From CAIXRL01 sp964619155 (GTDB lineage Bacteria > Eisenbacteria > RBG-16-71-46), in NCBI GenBank assembly GCA_964619155.1, contig CAZUEM010000115.1, forward strand, positions 1 to 10,361: a stretch of 10,361 nt of DNA. Reading direction: 5' to 3'. The notes beneath the pieces were generated by a model. It ran no database searches. It saw nothing but the letters and a program-made list of their open reading frames with translations, and was not told where the DNA came from. The position numbers were made by a program, and so were the translations under genes. This document shows, piece after piece, positions 1 through 7,085 of this stretch. The stretch's first letter is position 1. Each line of letters begins with the position of its first letter.

Positions 1-1562
1 CCGGCGCCGCCGGGCGCGGCCGGCGCGCCCGTCCAGCGCGCGAGGCCGTCGGGCGCGGTGGCGCGCCCGACCTCGACGCCCATCATGAGCGGCAGCGACC
101 AGGCCGCCACGTCGTAGGGCCGCACGATCTCCCTGCCCGCGACGAGCTTCACCTCGGGGAAGCGCTGCGTCGTGAGCATCTCGCGCGCGAAGTCGCCGTA
201 GGGCTGCGCGAGCGGCACCCAGAAGTCGCCCGAGGGCGCGCGGAAGACCTCGACCCCGTGCTCGACGAGCAGCGCCGCGAGCTTCGCGGCGGTGGCGGCG
301 TCGCGCTGCGCCCACGGGATGCGGAACGCCTCGCCCGGCGCGGCCTTCGCGATCGCGGCGCGCGCGCGCGCGGCCATGTTCCTCAGCAGGTCGCGGCGCA
401 GGTCGGCGCAGGTCTCGTGGAGCGCGTCCGAGGCGATGCGCTCGTAGTCCATGATGTCGCGCAGCCGCCACCAGCCGCCCGGCCAGGGGTTCGGGAAGTT
501 GGTCTGCGTCTCGTAGTCCACGAGCCCCTTGCGCCCCCCGGCGAGCTCGGTCGGGTCCACGTAGACGGGGCTCGCGAGGCGCACCGAGGCCGCCTCGGTG
601 AGCAGGCCCGAGATGTTCTTGAACCACGCGGTGTTCTTCGTGCCGCCGGGCCAGTAGGCGTCGAACGCGTAGCCGTAGATGACGCCCGACCTGCCGGCCT
701 GCTCGAGGCGCAGCGACATGTCGGCGCCCATGCGGTTCACCTCGCGCCAGACGAGCGGGTGGATGTCGCCGTCCACGGGCTCGGCGTAGGGCGGCACGAA
801 CAGCCGCGGCCCGGTGCCGCCCATCTGGTGCTCGTCCAGCCACACCTGCGGGAACCATTCGTGGTAGACGGCGCGCGACATGGCCTTCGTCTCGGCCTGC
901 GTGAGCATGAACCAGTCGCGGTTGTTGTCGTGCCCCGTGTAGTGGTGGTAGAGCCACGGCATCCGCCCGCCCTCGTACGAGGTGCCGAGCCACTTGCGGT
1001 ACCACTCGGTCTCCAGGATCTGCCCGTCGGGATTGAGCGACGGCACCAGGAGCAGCACGACCTCGTCGAGCCGCCGCAGCGTCTCGGGATCGCCGGCGGT
1101 CGCGAGCGCGTGCGCCCACTCCATCGCCATCTGCGTCGAGCCGATCTCGGTCGCGTGGATGTTGCAGGTGACGAGCAGGAACGCGCGGCCCTCCTCGGCG
1201 AGCGCCGCGACCTCGGCATCGGAGAGCCCGCGCGGGTCGGCGAGCCGCTTCGAGATGTCCTTGAGGCGCGGCAGGCGCGCCATGTTGGCCTCGGAGGTGA
1301 TCACTGCCTGGATCATGTCCTCGCCGAGCGTGGAGGGCCCGAGCACCTGCAGCTCGAGGCGCGGCGAGAGCCGGTCCAGTTCGCGGAAGTAGGCGTGGAT
1401 CTGCCGGTAGTCGGCGAGCACGCGGTCGGCGCCGATCTCCATGCGCAGGAACTCGCGCGGGCTCGGGATGGCCGCGGCGCGCGCGGCGGGCGGGACGCAG
1501 GCGGCGAGGACGGCGAAGGCGGCGACCGCGAAGGCGGGCGCGGCACGACGGGGGAGCGTCAT
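1..1562 (-). CDS. Exported M14-family zinc carboxypeptidase, C-terminus cut by window edge
   Basis: The 520 visible codons are open to the window edge, so the C-terminus is missing. M14 peptidases hydrolyse peptide bonds with one catalytic zinc. All expected landmarks are present in order: HATE at residues 136-139 (HxxE zinc ligands), NPDG at 177-180, NNRD at 213-216 (substrate-binding Asn-Arg pair), DEH with His245 (third zinc ligand), and TEA with Glu323 in the place of the catalytic glutamate. The N-terminus has basic residues, then a hydrophobic stretch. LAAC at 19-22 fits a lipobox, so the protein may be a lipoprotein; otherwise signal peptidase I could cut near AARA (26-29). The ATG start is fixed by a GGAGG nine bases upstream. 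It follows a serine hydrolase gene on the same strand after 192 bp. A role in degrading external or periplasmic peptides is inferred. The active site looks intact; the exact substrate is unknown. Confidence 0.93.
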   Translation of the reverse strand, partial: MTLPRRAAPAFAVAAFAVLAACVPPAARAAAIPSPREFLRMEIGADRVLADYRQIHAYFRELDRLSPRLELQVLGPSTLGEDMIQAVITSEANMARLPRLKDISKRLADPRGLSDAEVAALAEEGRAFLLVTCNIHATEIGSTQMAMEWAHALATAGDPETLRRLDEVVLLLVPSLNPDGQILETEWYRKWLGTSYEGGRMPWLYHHYTGHDNNRDWFMLTQAETKAMSRAVYHEWFPQVWLDEHQMGGTGPRLFVPPYAEPVDGDIHPLVWREVNRMGADMSLRLEQAGRSGVIYGYAFDAYWPGGTKNTAWFKNISGLLTEAASVRLASPVYVDPTELAGGRKGLVDYETQTNFPNPWPGGWWRLRDIMDYERIASDALHETCADLRRDLLRNMAARARAAIAKAAPGEAFRIPWAQRDAATAAKLAALLVEHGVEVFRAPSGDFWVPLAQPYGDFAREMLTTQRFPEVKLVAGREIVRPYDVAAWSLPLMMGVEVGRATAPDGLARWTGAPAAPGGA

Positions 1563-1570
1563 GTTCGTGA

Positions 1571-1587
1571 GCCTCCAGGTTGGAGGC
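1571..1587 (-). promoter_or_regulatory. Ribosome binding site inside a small hairpin, M14 peptidase
   Basis: The two 6-base arms GCCTCC and GGAGGC are perfect complements separated by five bases. On the minus strand the 3' arm carries the GGAGG Shine-Dalgarno, nine bases before the ATG at 1562. The structure would hide the ribosome site when folded. That it regulates translation is inference; the inverted repeat and the Shine-Dalgarno are directly visible. Confidence 0.5.
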
Positions 1588-1754
1588 CGCATGTTGCCAC
1601 AACCGGCCGCGCCCGCGCGTCGGGTTTCGCGCGCGCCGCCCGGTCCGCCGCCGCAAGAAATCCCGCATGGCGCTCGCGCGTACTCGATGCCTGCGCGACC
1701 GCGCCCGCGGACGGAACACGGGCGCGCCCCGGATGCCGGATCGCTGAAACTCCG

Positions 1755-3224
1755 CTAGCGCCCCGGGTCCGCCGCCATGCGCCGGACGATCTCGCGCACC
1801 GGCTCGAGCGCCGCGCCGCTCACGCGCGGGTCGCGGTTGGTGAGCACGACGAGCGTCACGTCCCCTTCGTGCAGCCACTCGCTCGCCACGCCGGGCGCGC
1901 CGCCCGCGAAGCCCGTCATCGACGCCGGGCCGCCGCCCGCCTCGCCGGGGCGCGGCCGGGGCCCGCCCGCCACCCATGCCGCCCACGCGGGCGGGCAGAG
2001 CTTCGCGCCGAAGAGCGCGCGATCGAAGGCGAGCAGGTCCGCGGCCGTGCCGTACCCGCCTCCCGCCGCGCTGCCGCGCGCGGGCCGGGTCGGGACGTTG
2101 TCGCGCTCGGCGCCATCGCGCGCGCCCTCGCGCGTGTAGCCGCGCGCGAGCCCCTGGGTCCCGTCCCCCTCGATCGGGTAGCCGGTCGCCTTCATGCCCG
2201 CGGGGCCGAAGACGTGCCTCGCGAGGTAGTCGTAGTAGTCCTCGCCCGAGGCGCGCGCGATCACCTCGCCGAGCAGCACGTAGCCGCCGTTCGAGTAGCG
2301 CTGCGACGCGCCGGGCGCGAACCACGGCGGCGCGTCGCGGAAGAGCGGGACGAAATCGCGGTTGTGGCGGAGCTTCGAGCGGTCGGCGGCCTCGAACGCG
2401 GGGCCGAAGATGTCGCCCACGCCGGAGCGGTGCTCGCACAGCATCTCGAGCGTGATCGCATCGGCGTGCGGGTAGTCCGGCAGCCACTTCGCGAGGCGGT
2501 CGTCGAGCGAGAGCTTCCCGGCCGCGGCGAGCTGCGCGACGGCGGTGCGGGTGAAGAGCTTGCCGATCGAGGCGAGGTTGAAGCGCGTGTCGGTCGTGAC
2601 GGGGGTGCCGCGTTCGCGGTCGGCGAGTCCCCACGCGCCCTCGAGCAGGGTGCGGCCGCCGCGCGCGAGCAGCGCGACCCCGGAGAACTCCCCGGCGGCG
2701 GCGCGCGCGTCGAGGTGGTCGCGGATACGCGCGACCGCCTCGGCGTCGGCGAGCGGCGGCCCGGCCGGCGGGGCCGCGCGCCGCCCGTCGTCCCCGTGCG
2801 CCCGTGCCTCGAGCCGCACGCCGGTCAGCCGGTGCGGGGGCGAGGGCTCGCCGCTGAAGATCGCGACGACCTCGTCGCCGTTTCCGGCCCGGCAGCTCAC
2901 GTCGAGCCGCGCGGGATCGTCGTTCAGCACCTCGAGCGGCGTGAGCCCGCGGGTGCGCTCGAGCATCCCGCGCCGCCGCTCGAGCCGGACGTCGAGCCCG
3001 GCCTCGGCGAGGGCCGCGGGCGCGAAGTGCCCGGCGAAGAACGCGCGCGCGTCCGCTTCGGCGCCCGCGAGCTGGGCGAACCACGCGCGGGCGTGGCCGG
3101 CGATGGCCGACGGGGGCCACTCGATCGCGGCGGCGGAGGAAGGCGCGGCGGCGAGCGCCGCGGCGGCCAGCAGTGCGAGCGCGGGCCGCGCGAACGCGGC
3201 CCGGGCGAACGAGGCTCGGGACAT
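1755..3224 (-). CDS. Exported serine hydrolase, beta-lactamase / penicillin-binding-protein-like fold
   Basis: The 489-residue protein has a signal peptide (hydrophobic core about 12-28, likely cut near SSAAA at 29-33). An N-terminal region of about 110 residues (40-150) resembles the small alpha+beta domain often found ahead of this hydrolase domain. The catalytic domain runs from about 155 to the end. The nucleophile motif SIGK lies at 219-222 and the second motif YSN at 310-312. GSAAGGGYGTAADLLAF near 384-400 is typical of the class C beta-lactamase/esterase group. The third motif, usually H-G-G-G-A-P-G or similar, reads F-A-G-G-A-P-G at 439-445, so the usual His is replaced. The ATG at 3224 has GGAG six bases upstream (3231-3234). 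Family members include D-amino-acid peptidases, esterases and beta-lactamases. The substrate cannot be read from sequence, and a resistance role should not be assumed. Confidence 0.93.
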   Translation of the reverse strand: MSRASFARAAFARPALALLAAAALAAAPSSAAAIEWPPSAIAGHARAWFAQLAGAEADARAFFAGHFAPAALAEAGLDVRLERRRGMLERTRGLTPLEVLNDDPARLDVSCRAGNGDEVVAIFSGEPSPPHRLTGVRLEARAHGDDGRRAAPPAGPPLADAEAVARIRDHLDARAAAGEFSGVALLARGGRTLLEGAWGLADRERGTPVTTDTRFNLASIGKLFTRTAVAQLAAAGKLSLDDRLAKWLPDYPHADAITLEMLCEHRSGVGDIFGPAFEAADRSKLRHNRDFVPLFRDAPPWFAPGASQRYSNGGYVLLGEVIARASGEDYYDYLARHVFGPAGMKATGYPIEGDGTQGLARGYTREGARDGAERDNVPTRPARGSAAGGGYGTAADLLAFDRALFGAKLCPPAWAAWVAGGPRPRPGEAGGGPASMTGFAGGAPGVASEWLHEGDVTLVVLTNRDPRVSGAALEPVREIVRRMAADPGR

Positions 3225-3240
3225 GGGCGACTCCGTCGGC

Positions 3241-3266
3241 GGCCCGGGCGCATCGCGCCGCGGGCC
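3241..3266 (-). other. GC-rich hairpin upstream of the serine hydrolase gene
   Basis: A 6-bp arm GGCCCG and a 5-bp arm GGCGC pair with GCGCC and CGGGCC around a 3-base loop, with one bulged base at 3260. It sits in the 80-bp gap between the STAS stop and the hydrolase start, 17 bases before the hydrolase ATG. No T-run follows, so a classic intrinsic terminator is not supported. It could be a leader structure, or chance in such GC-rich DNA. Confidence 0.35.
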
Positions 3267-3304
3267 GGTGGGGCCGGACCGCGCGGACGCGGCCCGGGTC
3301 CGGC

Positions 3305-3646
3305 TCAGGCGCTCGCCCGCAGCGCCGCGAGCGCGGCGTCGAGCGTGTCGTGGATCTCGAAGACGAGCGTGAGCTGGGTGATGAGGAACATGCGCGCGAG
3401 GCGGTGGTTGAGGCCGGCGAGCACCATGCGGCAGTCGCGATTGCGGAAGCTCTGGCGGCAGCCCATCAGCGCGCCGACCGCCAGCGAGTTCATCATCACG
3501 ATGCCGGAGAGGTCCACGACCAGCCGCCGGTGCCCGTCCGCCAGGAGCCCGCGGACCAGGTCCTCGAGCTGGTCGGTCTCGTCGCCGCCGACGAGCCAGC
3601 CCGTCGGCGACACGATGGTGACCTCACCTTCCCTGCGCACGTTCAC
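3305..3646 (-). CDS. STAS-domain protein, anti-sigma-factor-antagonist type
   Basis: At 113 residues this is about one STAS domain and nothing else, as in SpoIIAA/RsbV-type antagonists, which bind an anti-sigma kinase and are switched off by its phosphorylation. The layout fits: an initial strand (VTIVSPTGWLVGG, 9-21), a first helix, then the strand LVVDLSGIVMMNS ending at the phosphoacceptor loop, then the helix VGALMGCRQSF. The loop reads N53-S54-L55-A56-V57-G58, where classical members have D-S-[ST]-G-L-G. One serine is kept, but the Asp and the Gly are not. The start is GTG, fixed by AGGAGG seven bases upstream; no nearby ATG fits. No anti-sigma kinase, phosphatase or sigma gene is in the window, so its partner is elsewhere or it lies in a different signalling system. 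It is divergent from the OPT gene. Confidence 0.92.
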   Translation of the reverse strand: MNVRREGEVTIVSPTGWLVGGDETDQLEDLVRGLLADGHRRLVVDLSGIVMMNSLAVGALMGCRQSFRNRDCRMVLAGLNHRLARMFLITQLTLVFEIHDTLDAALAALRASA

Positions 3647-3653
3647 GGCGGCA

Positions 3654-3659
3654 CCTCCT
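3654..3659 (-). promoter_or_regulatory. Ribosome binding site that sets the GTG start of the STAS gene
   Basis: AGGAGG on the minus strand lies seven bases before the GTG at 3646. It is a near-perfect Shine-Dalgarno and is the reason for choosing a GTG start. Confidence 0.8.
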
Positions 3660-3723
3660 CGACACGCGGTTCCTCGAACGAGCGGCCCCGGCGGGGGGAT
3701 GGAAGACGCCGGTCCGCAGGATC

Positions 3724-3744
3724 GCCCGTATCAGATACGCGGGC
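3724..3744. promoter_or_regulatory. Imperfect palindrome in the STAS/OPT divergent gap, possible operator
   Basis: GCCCG-TAT-CAG-ATA-CG-CGGGC forms a dyad in which one arm has two extra bases. It is locally less GC-rich than its surroundings and lies in the 274-bp gap between two divergent starts (3646 and 3921), where a regulator would bind. No convincing -35/-10 pair could be placed. An operator role is inference only. Confidence 0.25.
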
Positions 3745-3920
3745 ACGGCCGAAAAGTTGGAGCCGGTCCCCGCCGGGCGTGGCGACCGCGGCAATCCCGG
3801 CCCCCGGCGCGGCGGCCCGGCGCGCGGCCGCTTTCGTGCCGCGCGCGGGTTCCGGCTAGACTGCGCGACCGCAGCCTGCATCGCACCGCTGCCCCGAACC
3901 CGCGCTCTCCCGAGGACCGC

Positions 3921-5768
3921 ATGATCGACCCCAAGGAAGCCTCACCCGGCGCCCCCGAGCAGTACTGGCGGGAGCACGTGCACCGACCCGGCGTGCCCCA
4001 GCTCACGATCCGGGCCGTGCTCGTCGGCATGCTGATCGGCGCCGTGATGTGCCTGTCGAACCTGTACGTCTTCTTCAAGACGGGCTGGTCCATGGGCGTG
4101 ACCATCACCGCCGCGATCCTGTCGTTCGCCCTCTTCCAGCTCATCCACGCGCTGCGGATCTCGAAGCAGCCGCTGACGGCGCTCGAGAACAACGCCCTCA
4201 TCACCGTCTCCTCGGGCGCCGGCTTCATGACCGGAGGCGGCAACATGGCCGCCTTCGGCGCGCTGCTCATGGTGACGACCCTGCGGCCCGACCCGACCGC
4301 GATGATCTTCTGGTTCGGCGCCATCGCCGCGCTCGGCGTGTTCACCGCCATCCCGATCAAGCGCCAGCTCGTGAACCAGGAGGGACTCGCGTTCCCGACC
4401 GGCAAGGCCACGGCCGAGACGCTGCGCGCGATCCACGGCGCCGCCGACGGAAGCGGCGGGGGCGAAGGCGTGCAGCAGGCGCGCGCGCTCGGCATCGGCG
4501 CGCTGGTCGCGGCGGCGCTGGCGTGGTTCCGCGACGCCAAGGCGGCGTGGATGCCGTTCAACGTCCCGGGCGTGCTGCCGCTCGGCCTCAGTGTCGGCGG
4601 GCTGCCGGCCGAGAAGTGGACGCTCGCGCTCAAGAGCGAGCTGGTGCTGTTCGGCGCCGGCGCGCTCATGAGCTTCCGCACCGGCTGGTCTCTGCTGCTG
4701 GGCGGCGTGCTCACCTACGCGTTCCTCGCCCCGGCGCTGGTCGCGAGCGGCACCATCGCCGAGGTGAGCTACAAGGCCATCGTCGGCTGGACCGTGTGGC
4801 CGGGCGCCGCGATCCTGGTGGCGGCGGGCCTCACGTCGTTCGCGCTCGACTGGAAGAGCGTCGCGCGCTCGTTCGGCGGCATCACGGCGATCTTCACGAA
4901 GAAGCCCGCCGGCCACGTCGCCGACCCGATGGACGCGATCGAGTGCCCCGGCTGGTGGTTCCCCGCCGGCTTCATCGTGCTCGGCCCCGTCGTCGTGATC
5001 CTGATGACGATCCTGTTCCAGATCCCGTGGTGGGCCGGCCTCGTCGCGGTGCCGCTCGCGGTGGTGATGGGCTTCGTCGCCTCGCGCGTGACGGGCGAGA
5101 CCGACGTGACCCCGACCAAGGCGCTGGGCCCGGTGACGCAGCTGCTCTACGGCGTCATCACGCCCGGCAACCTGTCGGGCAACATCATGAGCGCCAACGT
5201 GACGGGCGGCATCGGGCTGCACGCCGCCGACCTGCTCACGACGCTCAAGACCGGCTGGCTGCTCGGCGCCAACCCGCGCGCGCAGTTCTACGCTCAGCTC
5301 TTCGGCGTGCTCGCCGGCGCGGCGGTCGTGGTGCCCGCGTTCAACATCATCATCCCGGATCCGACCGTGCTCGGCACCGACGCCTGGCCGGCGCCCTCGT
5401 GCCTCGTCTGGGCGGGCGTCTCGAAGGCGTTCGCGGGCGGCATCGGCGCGCTCGACGGCCTCGCGCGCACCGGCATCGGCATCGGCCTGCTGCTCGGCGT
5501 CGCACTGGCGCTGATGGAGCGCTTCGCGCCGAAGGCGATCCGCGGCTGGGTGCCCTCGCCGAACGGGCTCGGCATCGCCATGGTCATCCCGGGCAGCAAC
5601 GCGATCGCGATGTTCCTCGGTGCGTTCGGCGCGCTGCTCATCGGCCGCTTCAACCCGGCGATGGCGCGCAAGTACGTCGTGCCGGTCAGTTCGGGCCTCA
5701 TCGCGGGCGAGAGCCTGATGGGCGTGGTCATCGCCATGCTGCTCATCCGCGGCGTGCTCGGGCACTGA
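3921..5768 (+). CDS. OPT-family (oligopeptide/metal-chelate) transporter
   Basis: The 615-residue protein is almost entirely hydrophobic, with about 14-16 membrane-spanning segments beginning at residue 29. This fits the OPT family, whose members carry short peptides or metal chelates into the cell, usually driven by protons. Family-like signatures are the glycine-rich SSGAGFMTGGGN stretch near residue 95, PGNLSGNIMSANV (415-427), and the following LKTGWLLGANPRAQ (442-455), the strongest bacterial OPT hallmark here. The frame is open far upstream, but the true start is the ATG at 3921. It has GAGG five bases before it, and the OPT homology begins just after it; the upstream part is low-complexity Arg/Gly/Pro sequence antisense to other genes. 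Its 3' end faces corA across a strong hairpin. Substrate (peptide or metal-siderophore) is undetermined. Confidence 0.95.
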   Translation: MIDPKEASPGAPEQYWREHVHRPGVPQLTIRAVLVGMLIGAVMCLSNLYVFFKTGWSMGVTITAAILSFALFQLIHALRISKQPLTALENNALITVSSGAGFMTGGGNMAAFGALLMVTTLRPDPTAMIFWFGAIAALGVFTAIPIKRQLVNQEGLAFPTGKATAETLRAIHGAADGSGGGEGVQQARALGIGALVAAALAWFRDAKAAWMPFNVPGVLPLGLSVGGLPAEKWTLALKSELVLFGAGALMSFRTGWSLLLGGVLTYAFLAPALVASGTIAEVSYKAIVGWTVWPGAAILVAAGLTSFALDWKSVARSFGGITAIFTKKPAGHVADPMDAIECPGWWFPAGFIVLGPVVVILMTILFQIPWWAGLVAVPLAVVMGFVASRVTGETDVTPTKALGPVTQLLYGVITPGNLSGNIMSANVTGGIGLHAADLLTTLKTGWLLGANPRAQFYAQLFGVLAGAAVVVPAFNIIIPDPTVLGTDAWPAPSCLVWAGVSKAFAGGIGALDGLARTGIGIGLLLGVALALMERFAPKAIRGWVPSPNGLGIAMVIPGSNAIAMFLGAFGALLIGRFNPAMARKYVVPVSSGLIAGESLMGVVIAMLLIRGVLGH

Positions 5769-5788
5769 GCCCGGTCCCCGGGAAGTCC

Positions 5789-5822
5789 GAAGCCGGCCGT
5801 CCCTCGCGGGGCGGCCGGCTTC
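5789..5822. terminator. Bidirectional hairpin terminator between the OPT and corA genes
   Basis: An 11-bp perfect stem (GAAGCCGGCCG with CGGCCGGCTTC) continues through a T-G wobble and three more C-G pairs to a 4-base loop, 15 pairs in all. The loop is TCGC on the plus strand and GCGA, a GNRA-type loop, on the minus strand. It lies 20 bases after the OPT stop and 24 bases past the corA stop on the other strand. The T-tracts on both sides are weak, so it may rely on stem strength or Rho. Confidence 0.8.
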
Positions 5823-5846
5823 GTGTCGCCGTGCGAGCGCCGCCGC

Positions 5847-6893
5847 TCAGATCAGCCCGCGGCGGCGCAGCAGCCACACGAGCGCGCCGCCCAGGCCGAG
5901 CTGGATCAGGAACATGACCCAGAAGCCGTGCGGCCATTCGGACAGCGGGATGTGGCCGAAGTTCATCCCCCACATGCCGCTCACGACGACGAACGGCACG
6001 CTCAGCGTGGCGATGACCGTGAGCCCCTTGGTGACCACGCTCAGCCGGTTCGAGACCTGCGTGAGGTAGGCCTCCATCGTGGACCCGAGCAGTTCGCGGT
6101 AGGTGTCGATGGACTCGTTGAGCCGGATGACGTGGTCGTAGATGTCGCGGAAGTAGATCTGGGTCTCGGGCGGGACCAGCGCGCACGGGCGGTTCGTGAG
6201 GAAGCTGAACACCTCGCGCTGCGGCGCCAGGTGGCGCTTGAGCTGCAGCAGCAGGCGCTTCACCGCGTGGATGTCGCCGCGCACCGCGTCGTCGAGCTTC
6301 ACGAATACCCGCTGCTCGATCGAGTCCACGAACTCGTCGAGCTGGTCCACGATCGGGAAGTAGGCGTCCACCGAGGCGTCGAGCACCGCGTGCAGCGTGC
6401 GAGCGGGCCCGCGCCCGAGCAGGTCGGGCGAGCGCTCCACGCGCTCCCGCACGGCCTCGACGCCGGGCGCGTGCGCGCCGTGCACGGTGACGAGGTAGTT
6501 CGGGCCGAGCACGCAGGCGAGGTTGAACGTCTCGATGTCGTGCGGGTCCGCGGTCTCGGGGACGTAGCGCACGCCGCGCACGACGGTGAACAGGTAGCCC
6601 GGGTACTCCTCGACCTTGACGCGGCCGTTGGGGCTCGCCGTGTCCTCGATGACCAGCGGGTGCAGCCGGAACACCGACTCGAGCAGCGCGAGCTGGGCCG
6701 GGCTGCCGCTGTCGAGATCCACCCACAGGAAGCCGCCGGGCTCGGCGAGCCGCTCCGGCAGCTCGTGCGCGGCGAGGTCGCGCCGCACCTCGCCGCCCGG
6801 GGAGCGGAACCAGCTCCGCGGGTGCGCCTCGCCCGCGGCCGCGCGCGGCCGGGTGCGGTGGATGCGATACGTGCCGCCCTTGTGGCGGGACAT
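5847..6893 (-). CDS. corA: CorA-type Mg2+/Co2+ transporter
   Basis: The 348-residue protein matches CorA in length and layout: a soluble N-terminal cytoplasmic domain (about 1-200), a long helix rich in charged residues (about 200-285), then two C-terminal membrane helices (about 290-308 and 323-342). The GMN signature that forms the pore mouth is at 309-311 (WGMNFGHIP). The usual MPEL-like loop is IPLSEW. The positively charged C-terminal tail RRRGLI is on the cytoplasmic side. CorA works as a pentamer passing Mg2+ (and Co2+ or Ni2+) down the membrane potential, gated by internal Mg2+. The ATG at 6893 is set by AGGAGG six bases upstream. The frame extends much further upstream, but that part is shadow sequence opposite the DUF2911 gene. 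It diverges from the DUF2911 gene across 192 bp. No Mg-sensing leader was recognised. Confidence 0.96.
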   Translation of the reverse strand: MSRHKGGTYRIHRTRPRAAAGEAHPRSWFRSPGGEVRRDLAAHELPERLAEPGGFLWVDLDSGSPAQLALLESVFRLHPLVIEDTASPNGRVKVEEYPGYLFTVVRGVRYVPETADPHDIETFNLACVLGPNYLVTVHGAHAPGVEAVRERVERSPDLLGRGPARTLHAVLDASVDAYFPIVDQLDEFVDSIEQRVFVKLDDAVRGDIHAVKRLLLQLKRHLAPQREVFSFLTNRPCALVPPETQIYFRDIYDHVIRLNESIDTYRELLGSTMEAYLTQVSNRLSVVTKGLTVIATLSVPFVVVSGMWGMNFGHIPLSEWPHGFWVMFLIQLGLGGALVWLLRRRGLI

Positions 6894-6899
6894 GGCGGG

Positions 6900-6905
6900 C
6901 CTCCT
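6900..6905 (-). promoter_or_regulatory. Ribosome binding site that sets the corA start
   Basis: AGGAGG on the minus strand lies six bases before the ATG at 6893. It identifies the real start inside a frame that is open for about 2 kb further upstream. Confidence 0.8.
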
Positions 6906-7085
6906 CGCGCTCGGTGAAGACGTCGGACGGCGGATGACGCTAGAGCGCGCCCCGCGCCCGGGCAAGCGCCGCGCCCGCCGCGCCCGGCGGCGCGTCCGTC
7001 GTGCGACCCTTGCCGCGGGGTGCGGCGGGCGCGCAGCGTGCGCCCCCGTCCGACTCACGCCCGCATCGGGAACCCGGAGGAAGCC

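Noticed and set aside
1755..3224. Antibiotic-resistance beta-lactamase
   Set aside because: SxxK and YxN motifs are shared by esterases and D-peptidases of the same fold. The extra N-terminal domain and the altered third motif do not point to a resistance enzyme.
258..3920. Very long plus-strand open frame running into the OPT gene
   Set aside because: It is antisense to M14, serine hydrolase and STAS genes that carry full motif sets. The translation is Arg/Gly/Pro-rich low complexity, and the OPT homology begins only at the well-placed ATG at 3921.
3942..5765. Minus-strand open frame of about 600 codons opposite the OPT gene
   Set aside because: It is a charged low-complexity shadow (Arg/His/Asp/Glu-rich) of a transmembrane gene in GC-rich DNA, with no family signature.
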